NCBI RefSeq assembly: GCF_014200435.1
Contig: NZ_JACHBR010000001.1
Coordinates: 1,984,001-2,048,000 of the forward strand
Direction: 5' to 3'
DNA length: 64,000 nucleotides
Source of the DNA: Sphaerisporangium krabiense
GTDB taxonomy: Bacteria; Actinomycetota; Actinomycetes; Streptosporangiales; Streptosporangiaceae
Position 1 is the stretch's first letter, and every line of letters starts with the position of its first letter. Below are positions 47,745-58,640 of the stretch, piece by piece. Position numbers and translations under genes: made by a program. The notes under the pieces are model-generated. The model saw nothing but the letters and a program-made list of their open reading frames with translations, had not been told where the DNA came from and ran no database searches.

Positions 47745-49069
47745 CGCGTGATGCCGATGCTCTGGGCGTCGACCTCGACCGAGCGCTCCCACCGGCCGCC
47801 GCCCTGGTACCGGGACAGGAAGACGGTGGTCGAGCAGAGCGACGGCAGGCCCTTCTCGGCGAGGAAGCCGCAGCTCATCCGGTCCGGGCCGAGGAACAGC
47901 GGTCCGTGGAACGCCTTCCACCAGCCGGAGACCGCCGCGGGCTCGGGGGTGGCGCCCAGCTCGTTGAGCATCTTCGTGTCCAGGATGATCGAGTCCCAGG
48001 CGTACGGCGCGAGGCCGCCCGCCTTCCCGCCGGGGGCGTAGGCGTTCATGACGCTCCGGTAGATCGCGGCCTGCCGGTCCGTCCCGGGCGACAGCACGTT
48101 GCGGGACTGTCCCACGTACGTCCACGCCGGCAGGTCGCCGCCGTTGGCCTGGCGCACGGAGTCGTCGGTGCAGAAGTCGAGGGCGATGACCGGCGCCTTG
48201 ACGCCGAGCTGCCGCAGGGCGCGCGCGGTCGGGACGCAGCTCGGCGTATTGGAGATCCGCACCACCGCGTCGGCGTCGAGCGCGCCCGCCGACACGAGCG
48301 CGGAGGCGACGTCGGCGGAGCCCGTCTGGGTGGCGACCTGCTTGAACGAGACGCCGAGCTGCCCGAACGCCGCCGCGACCGACTTGGCGCCGAAGGACGA
48401 GCCGGGGTCGTCGCCGTCGTACACCACGGCGACCCGCTCGGCCTTGAGGACGTCGGCGACGTACTTGGCGATACCGCCCTGGATGCCGTACGAACCAGGC
48501 CAGGGCTGGTACACCCCCTTGGCGGCGACGTCCGTCGGGGAGGCCGGGGTCTGCCCGACGACCGCCTTCCGGCCGCTCAGGGTGTCGTAGACGGACACGG
48601 TGCCGACGGTCAGCAGGCTGAGCTGGACGACCTGGATCCGCGCGTCGCCGGCCATCCGTTGCGCGCAGTTCAGCGCCTCCTCCTGCGCCGAGACGACGAC
48701 GCAGGGGACCAGCGCGAGGGGACGGCCACGGACGCCGCCCAGCTTCTCGTTCACGAACCTGACGGCCACCTCGGCCGCGGCCTGCGCCTCGGGGAAGCTC
48801 GGGATGCCGCCGTGCTGGGTGATGAAGCCGAGGTACACCGGCGGCTTGCCGGTGTCCGCGCTCCCCGGCGTGCCGCCGACGTAGGAGCTGAGCGCCTTCT
48901 GCGCTTCGCCAAGGCTCGGCAGCGCGGCCGTGCCGGCCGGCGCCGCGCTCGCCCCTGTCCGTGCGGCCGGTCCCGGGCCCGCGCAGCCGGTGATCCCCAT
49001 GAGGATCCCGGCACCCGCCGCCGCGGCCGCGCGCAGGACACGACCGCGACCACGCGCGTTGTCGATCAT
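47741..49069 (-). CDS. Liv-type substrate-binding lipoprotein
   Basis: The 442-residue protein has a lipobox ending at Cys29 (LMGITGC), so it is anchored on the outer face of the membrane, and a type I periplasmic-binding fold (VYLGFITQHGG, VVYDGDDPGSSFG, YAWDSIILD). It feeds the adjacent Liv ABC importer. The ATG overlaps the stop of the upstream monooxygenase (ATGA), so uptake and first oxidation of the substrate are made from one transcript. Probable ligand: an aromatic acid. Confidence 0.9.
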   Translation of the reverse strand: MIDNARGRGRVLRAAAAAGAGILMGITGCAGPGPAARTGASAAPAGTAALPSLGEAQKALSSYVGGTPGSADTGKPPVYLGFITQHGGIPSFPEAQAAAEVAVRFVNEKLGGVRGRPLALVPCVVVSAQEEALNCAQRMAGDARIQVVQLSLLTVGTVSVYDTLSGRKAVVGQTPASPTDVAAKGVYQPWPGSYGIQGGIAKYVADVLKAERVAVVYDGDDPGSSFGAKSVAAAFGQLGVSFKQVATQTGSADVASALVSAGALDADAVVRISNTPSCVPTARALRQLGVKAPVIALDFCTDDSVRQANGGDLPAWTYVGQSRNVLSPGTDRQAAIYRSVMNAYAPGGKAGGLAPYAWDSIILDTKMLNELGATPEPAAVSGWWKAFHGPLFLGPDRMSCGFLAEKGLPSLCSTTVFLSRYQGGGRWERSVEVDAQSIGITR

Positions 49070-50298
49070 TCGGTGACGCCTTTCCTGACATGGTCGTTCG
49101 ACGTGAGCCCGATCGCGGGGTCGTGACCGTAGATCCATCCGTTGTGCGTCAGCGGGTCCTCGCCCGCGAACGACGCGTCCCTGGCCCGCTGGGCGGGCCC
49201 GTCGGGCAGATGGTTGGTCTCGGCCCTGTCGCGGCTCGCCCGCTGCAGCCGGGTGGCCCGGGGGCGGCGGATCTTCTCGTAGCGTTCGAGGGCGGCCCGT
49301 GGGTCCGCCCGCTGGTCGGCGAGGCAGTGCGCGAGCACCGCGGCGTCTTCGAGCGCCTGGGCCGCGCCCTGGGCGTAGAAGGGGAACATGGGGTGGGCCG
49401 CGTCGCCGATCAGCGCGACCGGGCCGTTGGTCCACCGCGGCAGCGGATCACGGTCCAGCAGGGCCCACTGGCCGGTGCGGTCCGCCGCCGCGAGCAGCGC
49501 GGTCAGCTCGGCCGACCATCCGGCGAACTCCGCGCGCAGGTCCTCGACCCGGCCCTCGGCCGACCAGGACTCGGTCGTCCAGTCACGCGCCGGTCCGAAG
49601 GCGACGATGTTGACCAGCGTGCCGCCGGATATCGGGTAGTGCACGAGGTGGTGGCCGGGGCCGAGCCAGAGCGTCTGGACCGGCCGCAGCGCGAACGCCG
49701 GGGCGCGGTGCGCCGGGACCAGGCAACGGTAGGCGCACATCCCCGAGAACCGCGGCGGCCCGGCCTGCCCCACGAACCGGCCGACGGTGGTGTGCACCCC
49801 GTCGGCGCCGATGACGACGTCGGCCTCCGCCTGTGATCCGTCGGCGAAGGTGATCTCGACGCCCCCGGGACGGTGCTCCAGCCCCACGACACGGCTGTCC
49901 AGCCGCAGCGCCGACTCCGGGCCCGCCGCCCTGACCACGTCGAGGAGATCGGCACGATGGGTGACATAGCACTGCTCGCCGTAACGGCGCTCGCACTCGT
50001 CGCCGAGCCGCTGCGAGAACAGCACCCGTCCGTCGGCCCAGCGCCGGAACTCCCAGCCGATCCGCAACGCGACCGCGCGCTCCCGCAGCCGCTCGAACTG
50101 GCCGAGGCGGCGCAGCAGCCGTACGGCGTTGGGCGAGACGACGAGCCCGGCGCCGACCTCGGCCAGTCGCCTGGCCTGCTCGTACACGGTCACCTGGATG
50201 CCCGCGCGGTCGAGGAACGCCGCGGCGGCGAGGCCGGCGATCCCCCCGCCGACCACGGCCACCCGCGGGCCCGGGGGCGGCTTGGCATTGATGCGCAT
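49066..50298 (-). CDS. FAD-dependent aromatic hydroxylase, salicylate-hydroxylase-like
   Basis: The 410-residue group A flavoprotein has GGGIAGL near the N-terminus, the mid-chain GADGVHTTVG and the FAD-binding GDAAHPMFP, the set typical of single-component aromatic hydroxylases. The nearest known types by pattern are salicylate 1-hydroxylase and 3-hydroxybenzoate 6-hydroxylase. A decarboxylative hydroxylation giving a di- or trihydroxybenzene would fit the hydroxyquinol pathway encoded nearby. First gene of the unit that continues into the Liv importer; divergent from an IclR gene. Confidence 0.9.
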   Translation of the reverse strand: MRINAKPPPGPRVAVVGGGIAGLAAAAFLDRAGIQVTVYEQARRLAEVGAGLVVSPNAVRLLRRLGQFERLRERAVALRIGWEFRRWADGRVLFSQRLGDECERRYGEQCYVTHRADLLDVVRAAGPESALRLDSRVVGLEHRPGGVEITFADGSQAEADVVIGADGVHTTVGRFVGQAGPPRFSGMCAYRCLVPAHRAPAFALRPVQTLWLGPGHHLVHYPISGGTLVNIVAFGPARDWTTESWSAEGRVEDLRAEFAGWSAELTALLAAADRTGQWALLDRDPLPRWTNGPVALIGDAAHPMFPFYAQGAAQALEDAAVLAHCLADQRADPRAALERYEKIRRPRATRLQRASRDRAETNHLPDGPAQRARDASFAGEDPLTHNGWIYGHDPAIGLTSNDHVRKGVTE

Positions 50299-50462
50299 TC
50301 ACGTACTCCTGTCGGGGGGCGCCGCTAGGGGGTGCGGCGAGGGGACTCCGGTGCGCGAACGCGGACGTCCGGTGGGTGGCGGGAACGCCGGCCGCCGGGC
50401 CGTAGACTCACCGGCGGGTTGCCACCACGATCCGTGGCGGGCGCCGCGCGCCGCAGCAGGTT

Positions 50463-50477
50463 GTCCGCTGAACGGAC
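50463..50477. promoter_or_regulatory. IclR-type operator GTCCG-CTGAA-CGGAC
   Basis: A perfect 5-bp inverted repeat with 5-bp spacer lies in the 256-bp gap between the divergent hydroxylase and IclR genes. The same form occurs at 62600-62614 and 62728-62742. A further palindrome CGGACGTCCG is at 50362-50371. The adjacent IclR protein (50555) is the likely ligand. Confidence 0.55.
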
Positions 50478-50554
50478 CCCTTCCTGGTCCGCGCCACCCC
50501 GCGGGCCGCACAATGGCACCCAGGGCCACCGCCGACGCGAGCAGGTAACACGAC

Positions 50555-51307
50555 ATGGCCAACAGCAGCGACCGTGGCCGCACGGTCACGTCCCGGGCAC
50601 TCGCGGTCCTCGGCTCCTTCACGCCGGCGCGGCCGGAGCTGACGCTCGCCCAGATCTGCCGGATCACCGGCCTGCGCCACGCCACCGCGCACCGGCTGGT
50701 CCGCGAGCTGGTCGACTGGGGGGCGCTGGAGCGCACGCCGCGCGGCCCGTACGTGATCGGCCTGCGGCTGTGGGAGCTCGGCACGCTCAACCCGCGTGGA
50801 CTGCCGCTGCGCGTCCGCGCGATGCCCGTCATGGAGGACCTCCACGCCGCGACGCGGCAGCACGTGCAGCTCGCCGTGCTCGACGGCAACGAGGCCCTCG
50901 TCGTCGAACGGATCTCCGCGCCCGGCGCGGTGCCCGTGCGGTCCCAGGTCGGCGGGCGGCTCCCCCTGCACGCCTCCGCCGTGGGCAAGATGCTCCTGGC
51001 GCACGCGGGCGACGACCTGTTCGCCGAGGTGGTCAAGGAGGGCCTGGCCCGTTTCACCACGGCGACGGTCACCGACGAGGCCGTGCTGCGCCTGGCGCTG
51101 GCCGAGTCCCGGCGGACGGGGGTCGCCGTCGTGCGGGAAGAGATGAGCGCGGGCGCCTACTCGGTGGCGACGCCGATCACCGATGAGAAGGGGCACGTGG
51201 TCGCCGGGCTGTCCGTGGTGGGACCCGACCCGGCGATCCACCGGCTGGTGCCGGCCGTCGTGATGGCAGGCCGCGGCATCTCCCGCGGCCTGGTCCGGAG
51301 ACCGTGA
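50555..51307 (+). CDS. IclR-family regulator
   Basis: The 250-residue protein has a winged helix (LTLAQICRITGLRHATAHRLVRELVDWGALE) and an effector-binding domain (LPLHASAVGKMLLA, GLSVVGPD). It is divergent from the salicylate-hydroxylase-like gene and converges on the hydroxyquinol dioxygenase gene (16-bp gap). It is therefore the best candidate for controlling the central catabolic unit, through the GTCCG-N5-CGGAC sites. Confidence 0.92.
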   Translation: MANSSDRGRTVTSRALAVLGSFTPARPELTLAQICRITGLRHATAHRLVRELVDWGALERTPRGPYVIGLRLWELGTLNPRGLPLRVRAMPVMEDLHAATRQHVQLAVLDGNEALVVERISAPGAVPVRSQVGGRLPLHASAVGKMLLAHAGDDLFAEVVKEGLARFTTATVTDEAVLRLALAESRRTGVAVVREEMSAGAYSVATPITDEKGHVVAGLSVVGPDPAIHRLVPAVVMAGRGISRGLVRRP

Positions 51308-51323
51308 GAGCGCCCGGCCGCCG

Positions 51324-52220
51324 TCAGGTCTCCGCCGGCGCGAGAACGATGTCGAAGCGCGCCGTGGACCAGGTGCCGTCCACGGGCCTGCCGTCCGGCG
51401 TGGGCGTGCCGGCCGGCCGGCGGACGAATTCCTTGACCAGCGACTCCTTGACGCCGAAGACGCTGTCCTCGCCGAGCAGTTCGTCGCCGCGGACGAAGAT
51501 GTGCGTCACGAGGCGCCGGCATCCCGCCGCGGTGACCATGAAGTGCAGGTGCGAGGCGCGCATCGGGGACCGGCCGGTCGCGGCGAGCAGCGCGCCGACC
51601 GGGCCGTCGTGCGGGATCGGGTACGGGGTCGGGGTGATCCCCCAGAACGCGTAGCGCCCGTCGCCGTCGGTGAACAGGTGGGCCCGGGCGGCCGTCCGCC
51701 CGTCGTCGTACTGGACGTCGTACCTGCCGTGCTCGTCGGCCTCCCACACCTCGATCCTGGCCCCGGGCACCGGCCGGCCCGCCGTGTCGGTGACGGTCCC
51801 TTCGACCCGGCACGGCTCGCCGGCCGCGCCGAAGGCGATGTCCCCGCCGATCGGCGCCTCCGGGCTGTCCTCGACGAAGAAGGGGCCGAAGACGGTGGCC
51901 TCGGTCGCGGCGCCGACGGCCTGGTTGTTGATCGTGATGATCTGCATCGAGGCGCCGAGGACGTCGGAGAGCAGGATGAACTCCTGCCGCTTGGGAGTGG
52001 TGATGTGGCCGGCGGCGGTGAGGAAGGCGATCGCCGCGGCCCACTCCTCCTCGGTGAGCCGCACCTCGCGCAGGAAGCCGTGGAGGTGGCGCACCAGCGC
52101 GCGCATCACCTCCTTGAGCCGGGGATCCTCGCAGGCGTCGAACGAGCTCAGCACCCGGTCGACCAGGGCGGTCTCCCGGCGTTCCTGCTCGGCGGAGAGA
52201 CCGGCGGGCGGCGTGTTCAC
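51324..52220 (-). CDS. Hydroxyquinol 1,2-dioxygenase (intradiol)
   Basis: The 298-residue protein is an intradiol ring-cleavage enzyme with the N-terminal helical dimer region ([16 protein letters not shown]) and a beta-sandwich carrying Fe(III) ligands: tyrosines in GRYDVQY and [10 protein letters not shown], histidines in SHLHFMV. The sequence ([28 protein letters not shown]) is of the hydroxyquinol rather than catechol subgroup, and the next gene, maleylacetate reductase, supports this. It turns hydroxyquinol into maleylacetate. GTG start after AGGAGG overlaps the reductase stop (GTGA). Confidence 0.93.
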   Translation of the reverse strand: MNTPPAGLSAEQERRETALVDRVLSSFDACEDPRLKEVMRALVRHLHGFLREVRLTEEEWAAAIAFLTAAGHITTPKRQEFILLSDVLGASMQIITINNQAVGAATEATVFGPFFVEDSPEAPIGGDIAFGAAGEPCRVEGTVTDTAGRPVPGARIEVWEADEHGRYDVQYDDGRTAARAHLFTDGDGRYAFWGITPTPYPIPHDGPVGALLAATGRSPMRASHLHFMVTAAGCRRLVTHIFVRGDELLGEDSVFGVKESLVKEFVRRPAGTPTPDGRPVDGTWSTARFDIVLAPAET

Positions 52221-53275
52221 GGTGTTCCTCCTGTCCAGGCGGCGCGCAGGAGCGCCACCAGGTCGGGCCGGGTCACCGGCCGCGGGTTGGCGTACGGGTC
52301 GGCCAGCACCTCGTCGGCGACTCGGGCGAGGTCGCCCTCGGCGACGCCGAGCTCCCTGAGGCTCGTGGGCACGCCGAGCCGGGCCGTCAGGGCGGCGAGG
52401 CCGGCGGCCGCGTCGCCGGCGCCCAGGGACCGGCGCAACGCGGCGGCCGCGGCCGGCGCCGCCGGAAGGTTGTACGCGGCGACGTGCGGGAGCATGACGG
52501 CATGGGTCTCGGCGTGCGGAAGGTCCAGCATGCCGCCGAGGACGTGGCACAGCTTGTGGTGCAGGCCCATCGTCGTCGCGCCGAGGCAGGCCCCGCACAG
52601 CCAGGCCCCCCGCAGCGCCGCCGTCCGTCCCGCCCGGTCGCCGGGGTCGCGGGCGATGAGCGGCAGGGCGGTCGCGAGATCGCGCACGCCCTGCTCCGCC
52701 ATCGCCGCGACCACCGGGGACCCGTCCGGGGCGTACAGGGCCTCGACGGCGTGGGCGACCGCGTTGAGCCCGCTGGTCAGCGAGACGGCGGCCGGGAGCG
52801 TCACGGTCAGGTCCGGGTCGTAGAGCACGGCGCGCGGCAGGACGACGGGGGCGCGCCCGGTCCGCTTGCGGGCGTTCTCGGTGAGTCCCCAGATCGGCGT
52901 CATCTCCGAACCGGCGTAGGTCGTGGGCAGCGCCAGCACGGGCAGCCCCCGCCGGAGGGCGAGGGCCTTGCCGAGGCCGATCGTCGACCCGCCGCCCGCG
53001 GCGACGCACCCGTCCACGGCCAGGCCGGCCGCGACCTGCTCCGCGGCGGCGACGGTCTCGACCGGCACGTGCATGCGTGCCCGGTCGAACACGCCCACGG
53101 CGCGCTCGCCGAGCAGCCCGGCCACCCGGTCGGCGAGCCCGCGCTGCTCGGGGGTGGACAGCACCAGCAGGCGCCGCGCCCCGATCCGTTCGGCCTCTTC
53201 CGGCAGCCGGGCCACGCTCCCCGCGCCGAACACGACCCGCATCGGCAGGGCCTCGTAGGTGAAGGCGTCCGTCAT
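52217..53275 (-). CDS. Maleylacetate reductase
   Basis: The 352-residue iron-type alcohol dehydrogenase-fold protein has the NAD-binding [27 protein letters not shown] and the histidine-rich [12 protein letters not shown] and LPHAETHA motifs of maleylacetate reductases. It reduces maleylacetate to 3-oxoadipate, directly after the dioxygenase step. Located upstream of, and coupled to, the dioxygenase gene. Confidence 0.95.
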   Translation of the reverse strand: MTDAFTYEALPMRVVFGAGSVARLPEEAERIGARRLLVLSTPEQRGLADRVAGLLGERAVGVFDRARMHVPVETVAAAEQVAAGLAVDGCVAAGGGSTIGLGKALALRRGLPVLALPTTYAGSEMTPIWGLTENARKRTGRAPVVLPRAVLYDPDLTVTLPAAVSLTSGLNAVAHAVEALYAPDGSPVVAAMAEQGVRDLATALPLIARDPGDRAGRTAALRGAWLCGACLGATTMGLHHKLCHVLGGMLDLPHAETHAVMLPHVAAYNLPAAPAAAAALRRSLGAGDAAAGLAALTARLGVPTSLRELGVAEGDLARVADEVLADPYANPRPVTRPDLVALLRAAWTGGTP

Positions 53276-53305
53276 CGGTCTTCTCCCGTGCGCATGGTCC
53301 TCCGC

Positions 53306-54799
<1,494 letters not shown>

Positions 54800-54813
54800 C
54801 TCTTCCTCCTTGA

Positions 54814-54841
54814 TCGTGCGGGTTCGGTCGTGCGGGTTCGG
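54814..54841. repeat. Two tandem 14-bp repeats before mmsA
   Basis: TCGTGCGGGTTCGG occurs twice in direct succession in the 51-bp gap between the permease and MmsA-like genes. It may be a slippage duplication or paired regulator half-sites. Confidence 0.7.
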
Positions 54842-54850
54842 TCGTGGTGG

Positions 54851-55867
54851 TCACGTGTGTTCCCCGCGCCCGCGCCGCCGGGCCAGCAGGGTGGAGATCG
54901 CCACGGCGACGACGAGGGCCGCGCCGTTGAACACGTCCGGCACCCAGTCCGCGGCGCCCGCCAGCGTGAGCCCGCTCACGGAGATGGCGACGAACAGCGC
55001 GCCGACCACGGTGCCGAGCACGTTGTAGCGGCCGGGGTCGATCGCGGTGCCGCCGAGGAAGACGGCGGCGAGCGCGGGGAACAGCAGGTCGACCCCGCTG
55101 TTCACCAGACCCCCGCCGTTGCGCGCGGTGAGCAGGACGCCGGCGACGCCGGCGAGCCCCGCGGAGATCACGAAGGCCAGGAAGGACACCCGGGTGACGG
55201 AGATGCCGACGAGGCGGGCGGCCGAGGGGTTGCCGCCCACCGCGTGCAGCCGGCGGCCCACGGCCGTCTGGCCGAGCACGAACCAGCAGACGGCGATGAT
55301 CACCACCACGGGCCAGATCACCTGGGGCAGGCCGAGCCACGTCCCGGAGCCGAGATCGCGCAGCGGCTGCGCGATGTCGCGGGTGATGCCCACGCCGCCC
55401 GTGTACCACTGCACGATCCCGGGGAGGAGCGTGGCGGTGCCGATCGTCACGATGAACGCGTTGAGCCGCAGGACGGCCACGAGCGTCGCGTTGACGAGGC
55501 CGACGGCGAGCCCGGCCAGCAGGCCGCCGGCCACGCCCACCGCGAGGGAGGCGTGGTGGTCGGACAGCAGGGCCGCGCAGGTGATCGAGGACACCAGGGA
55601 GGTCGCCGCCACGGAGAAGTCGAAGTGCCCGGCGACCAGCGGGAAGATCGCCGCGATGCCCAGCACGGAGACCACGGCGATGTTGCCGAGGACCGCCTGG
55701 AGGTTCGCCGTCGTGGGGAAGGCCGCGGCGCTCGCGGGCAGGAGGCTGAAGAAGGCGGCGACCGCGCAGAGCAGCAGGACCAGCCCGTACCGCTCGCCGA
55801 GGTTCCGCAGCGCGTGGGACCTCGCCGCCGCCCGTTCCGGGGAGGTCGGCAGCGTGGTGGCGCTCAT
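54851..55867 (-). CDS. ABC importer permease, RbsC-like
   Basis: The 338-residue protein has about ten membrane helices and the RbsC/XylH pattern (GHFDFSVAATSLVSS, AVGGNPSAARLVGI, NGAALVVAVAISTL). With the duplicated ATPase and the lipoprotein encoded upstream it forms a carbohydrate-uptake-2 type importer. ATG overlaps the ATPase stop (ATGA). Such importers are also used for purines, autoinducers and aromatic glycosides. Confidence 0.9.
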   Translation of the reverse strand: MSATTLPTSPERAAARSHALRNLGERYGLVLLLCAVAAFFSLLPASAAAFPTTANLQAVLGNIAVVSVLGIAAIFPLVAGHFDFSVAATSLVSSITCAALLSDHHASLAVGVAGGLLAGLAVGLVNATLVAVLRLNAFIVTIGTATLLPGIVQWYTGGVGITRDIAQPLRDLGSGTWLGLPQVIWPVVVIIAVCWFVLGQTAVGRRLHAVGGNPSAARLVGISVTRVSFLAFVISAGLAGVAGVLLTARNGGGLVNSGVDLLFPALAAVFLGGTAIDPGRYNVLGTVVGALFVAISVSGLTLAGAADWVPDVFNGAALVVAVAISTLLARRRGRGEHT

Positions 55868-57408
55868 GACGCCTCCTGGTCGGCGTAGGAGGAGGTGACG
55901 ATGGCGGGGATGGCGACCTCGGCGCCGCGCAGGTGCGCGGTCACGCGCCCGGCCCGCAGCACCACGACCCGGTCGCAGAGGTGCGCCAGTTCCTCGACGT
56001 CGGAGGAGGCGACCACCACGGCGGCGCCGCTGGCGGCCACGGTCCTGAGCCGCTGGTAGATGTCGGCCCTGGCCATCACGTCGACGCCCTGGGTGGGCTC
56101 GTCGAGCAGGAGCACGCGGGGCGCCCGCTCGAGCCAGCGGGCGAGGACGACCTTCTGCTGGTTCCCGCCCGACAGCCGGGTGATCGGCTGCCCCACGGCC
56201 GCGGCCGTGATGCCGAAGCCGGCGACCGCGCCGCGGGCCGCGGCCCGCTCGCTGGACGGCCGCAGCCACGACCACCGCACGTGCCGGTCGAGCGTGGCGA
56301 TCGTGGTGTTCCGCACGACCGAGAACTCGCCGAACAGCGCGTCGCCGTGCCGGTCCTCGGGGACCAGGGCCACCCCTGCCCGGATGGCGGCCGGCACGGA
56401 GGGCGGCAGCGGCCGTCCATCGATCAGTATCGAGCCGGAGCGCGGCGCGACGGCGCCGAACAGGCTGCGCAGCAGCGTCGAGCGGCCGGAGCCGAGCAGC
56501 CCCGCCACGCCCACGATCTCCCCGGCGTGCGCCTCCAGGCCGACCTCGCGCAGCGGTCCGGCGCAGAGGCCGCGGACCTGGACCACCGGCCGTTCCGGGG
56601 TCGCGGCCGGTCCTGCCGCGGCGGCGCGCCGCGGATAGAGGGCCTCCACCGACCGGCCGGCGATGAGCTCGGCCAGCCGGAGCCGGTCGAGGTCCGCGGT
56701 GGGCCGGCTCTCGGCGACCACCCCGTCCCGCAGGACCGTCACATGGTGCGCCAGCGACAGCACCTCGGCCGGCCGATGGCTGACGTAGAGGATCGCCTGC
56801 CCGGCGGCGGCCCTGCGGGCCAGCGCGTCGAGGAGGACGTCGACCTCGTGGTGGGGCAGGCTCGCGGTGGGTTCGTCGAGCACGAGGACCTGGCCCGGCT
56901 CGTCGTCGGCGAGCGCGCGGGCGATCGCCACCATGGTCCGTTCCGCCGGGCGCAGGCTCGCGACCCTCACCCCCGGGTCGATCGAGAGGTCGAGACGCTC
57001 CAGCGCGGCGGCCGTCGCGCGGCGCAGCCGGGACCAGGACACGGCCCCGAGCCGGGTCGGGAACCCGCGGGAGAGCGCGAAGTTCTCCGCCACGGTCATG
57101 CCGAGGACCAGGCCGAGGTCCTGGTGCACGAAGCGCAGCCCGGCCCGGCCGGCCGCCGCCGGTGTGAGACCGGCCAGGTCGGCGGCGGAGCGTCCGGGCC
57201 CGCGCACGGTGCCCGCGTCCGCCTGCTCGATCCCGGCCAGCACCTTGATCAGGGTGGACTTGCCGGACCCGTTGCCGCCGGCGAGGGCGTGGACCCGCCC
57301 GGCGCGCAGGGTCAGCGAGACGCCCTTGAGCACCGCGACCGCGCCGTAGGCCTTGCGCACGTCCTCGACGCGCAGCACGACGCCGGCCGGGCCGGGTGGG
57401 GCCGTCAT
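55864..57408 (-). CDS. ABC importer ATP-binding protein with two NBDs, RbsA-like
   Basis: The 514-residue protein has two nucleotide-binding domains: GGNGSGKST with VLVLDEPTAS, and GLLGSGRST with LSGGNQQKV and VLLLDEPTQG. The first signature motif is degenerate (LRPAERTM) and the second Walker A has Arg for Lys, the usual asymmetry of this family. ATG overlaps the binding-protein stop (ATGA). Confidence 0.92.
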   Translation of the reverse strand: MTAPPGPAGVVLRVEDVRKAYGAVAVLKGVSLTLRAGRVHALAGGNGSGKSTLIKVLAGIEQADAGTVRGPGRSAADLAGLTPAAAGRAGLRFVHQDLGLVLGMTVAENFALSRGFPTRLGAVSWSRLRRATAAALERLDLSIDPGVRVASLRPAERTMVAIARALADDEPGQVLVLDEPTASLPHHEVDVLLDALARRAAAGQAILYVSHRPAEVLSLAHHVTVLRDGVVAESRPTADLDRLRLAELIAGRSVEALYPRRAAAAGPAATPERPVVQVRGLCAGPLREVGLEAHAGEIVGVAGLLGSGRSTLLRSLFGAVAPRSGSILIDGRPLPPSVPAAIRAGVALVPEDRHGDALFGEFSVVRNTTIATLDRHVRWSWLRPSSERAAARGAVAGFGITAAAVGQPITRLSGGNQQKVVLARWLERAPRVLLLDEPTQGVDVMARADIYQRLRTVAASGAAVVVASSDVEELAHLCDRVVVLRAGRVTAHLRGAEVAIPAIVTSSYADQEAS

Positions 57409-58556
57409 CGCCCCCACGCCTTCCGGTACGCGGCGCGGAAGTCCACCGGCGCCGTGTACGCGCCGGACCCGGGCAGGTTGGCGCTCCGGTCGACGATCTG
57501 GAAGCCCAGGCCGGCGGGCGCCGGCTTCTCTCCGGCGAAGACCCTGATCAGGGTGTCCACGGCGGCCCATCCGTACCAGTCGATGGGCTGGCCGACCGCG
57601 GCGTCCTGCCCCTGCCCGCCGCGGATGAGGTTCAGGTTGGGCGGCAGCCCCTCCCCGCCGATCAGCCGGAGCTCCGACCGGCGCGGCGAGCCGGCGACGG
57701 CCTGCGCGGCCCCGGCCAGGACCAGCGAGTCGAGCGGCACAGAAACCCACGTGGCGTCGGGGTTCCTGAGCAGGGCCGACTCGATGATCTGGCGCACGTC
57801 GCCGAACGTGCTCAGCGTCACGTCCACGGGGTGCACCTGGCATCCGGCGCACGCGGCGATGCCCTCGGTGAACCCTCGGTGCAGCGCGGCGCCGATGTTG
57901 GTGCCCTGGAAGACGAGCTCGACGATCGACGCCCGGCCGCCCGACCCGGCCGCGATCCACGCGGCCCGTGCCCGGCCGATGGCCTCCTGGTAGGCCGCGT
58001 TGGTGGGGTGTTCCCGCGCCGGCACGACGGAGGCGGTGAACAGCTTCTCGCCGCCGGAGCCGGTGTCGCAGTCGAAGCCCCAGAAGTCGACGGTCGGCAC
58101 GCCGGCGGCCTTGGCCTCCCGCAGGGGTTGCCGGATGTCCGAGCAGTCGATGGCCTCGGTGATGATCGCGTCCGGGCGGGCGGCGACGCCCTGGCGGACG
58201 CACTGGGCGAAGGCCCCGCCGGCGTTCAGCCTGCCGTCGCAGATCTGGGCCTCCCAGCCGACGGCCTTCGCCGCCTCCCTGGCCGCCTCGGCGCCGGTCT
58301 GGCAGCCGATCGCGCTCTGCCCGCAGGAGACGATCCACACCTTCTTGCCCGGGGGCGCCGCGGGAGCGGCCGCCGGCGGGGCGCCGTAGGAGGAGCCCTT
58401 GACGAGGTCGCCGAGGGCCTCGCTCCCTCCTCCCGTGGCCGCGGCGGCGTCCGGGGCCTTCGGGGACGGGGCCGTGCCGGAGGAGCAGGCGCCGAGCGCG
58501 AGCGTCCCGGCGCAGAGCAGGGCGAGCGGACTTCGCCTCCAGGTCTTGCCGAACAA
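57405..58556 (-). CDS. Sugar-type ABC substrate-binding lipoprotein, RbsB-like
   Basis: The 383-residue protein has a lipobox ending at Cys24 (LALGACSS), an alanine/proline-rich linker and a type I binding fold (VWIVSCGQSAIGCQTG, AAGVPTVDFWGFDCD). It has several extra cysteines, which may form disulfides outside the cell. TTG start after AGGAGGTATC. First gene of the importer; the ligand is unknown. Confidence 0.88.
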   Translation of the reverse strand: MFGKTWRRSPLALLCAGTLALGACSSGTAPSPKAPDAAAATGGGSEALGDLVKGSSYGAPPAAAPAAPPGKKVWIVSCGQSAIGCQTGAEAAREAAKAVGWEAQICDGRLNAGGAFAQCVRQGVAARPDAIITEAIDCSDIRQPLREAKAAGVPTVDFWGFDCDTGSGGEKLFTASVVPAREHPTNAAYQEAIGRARAAWIAAGSGGRASIVELVFQGTNIGAALHRGFTEGIAACAGCQVHPVDVTLSTFGDVRQIIESALLRNPDATWVSVPLDSLVLAGAAQAVAGSPRRSELRLIGGEGLPPNLNLIRGGQGQDAAVGQPIDWYGWAAVDTLIRVFAGEKPAPAGLGFQIVDRSANLPGSGAYTAPVDFRAAYRKAWGR

Positions 58557-58640
58557 CGTGATACCTCCTGGTGATCCTGCCGGCGAAGCGGCACGCCCGC
58601 GTCGCGGGTCGAAGCGAGGGACGTGGGAAGTGGGAAGAGG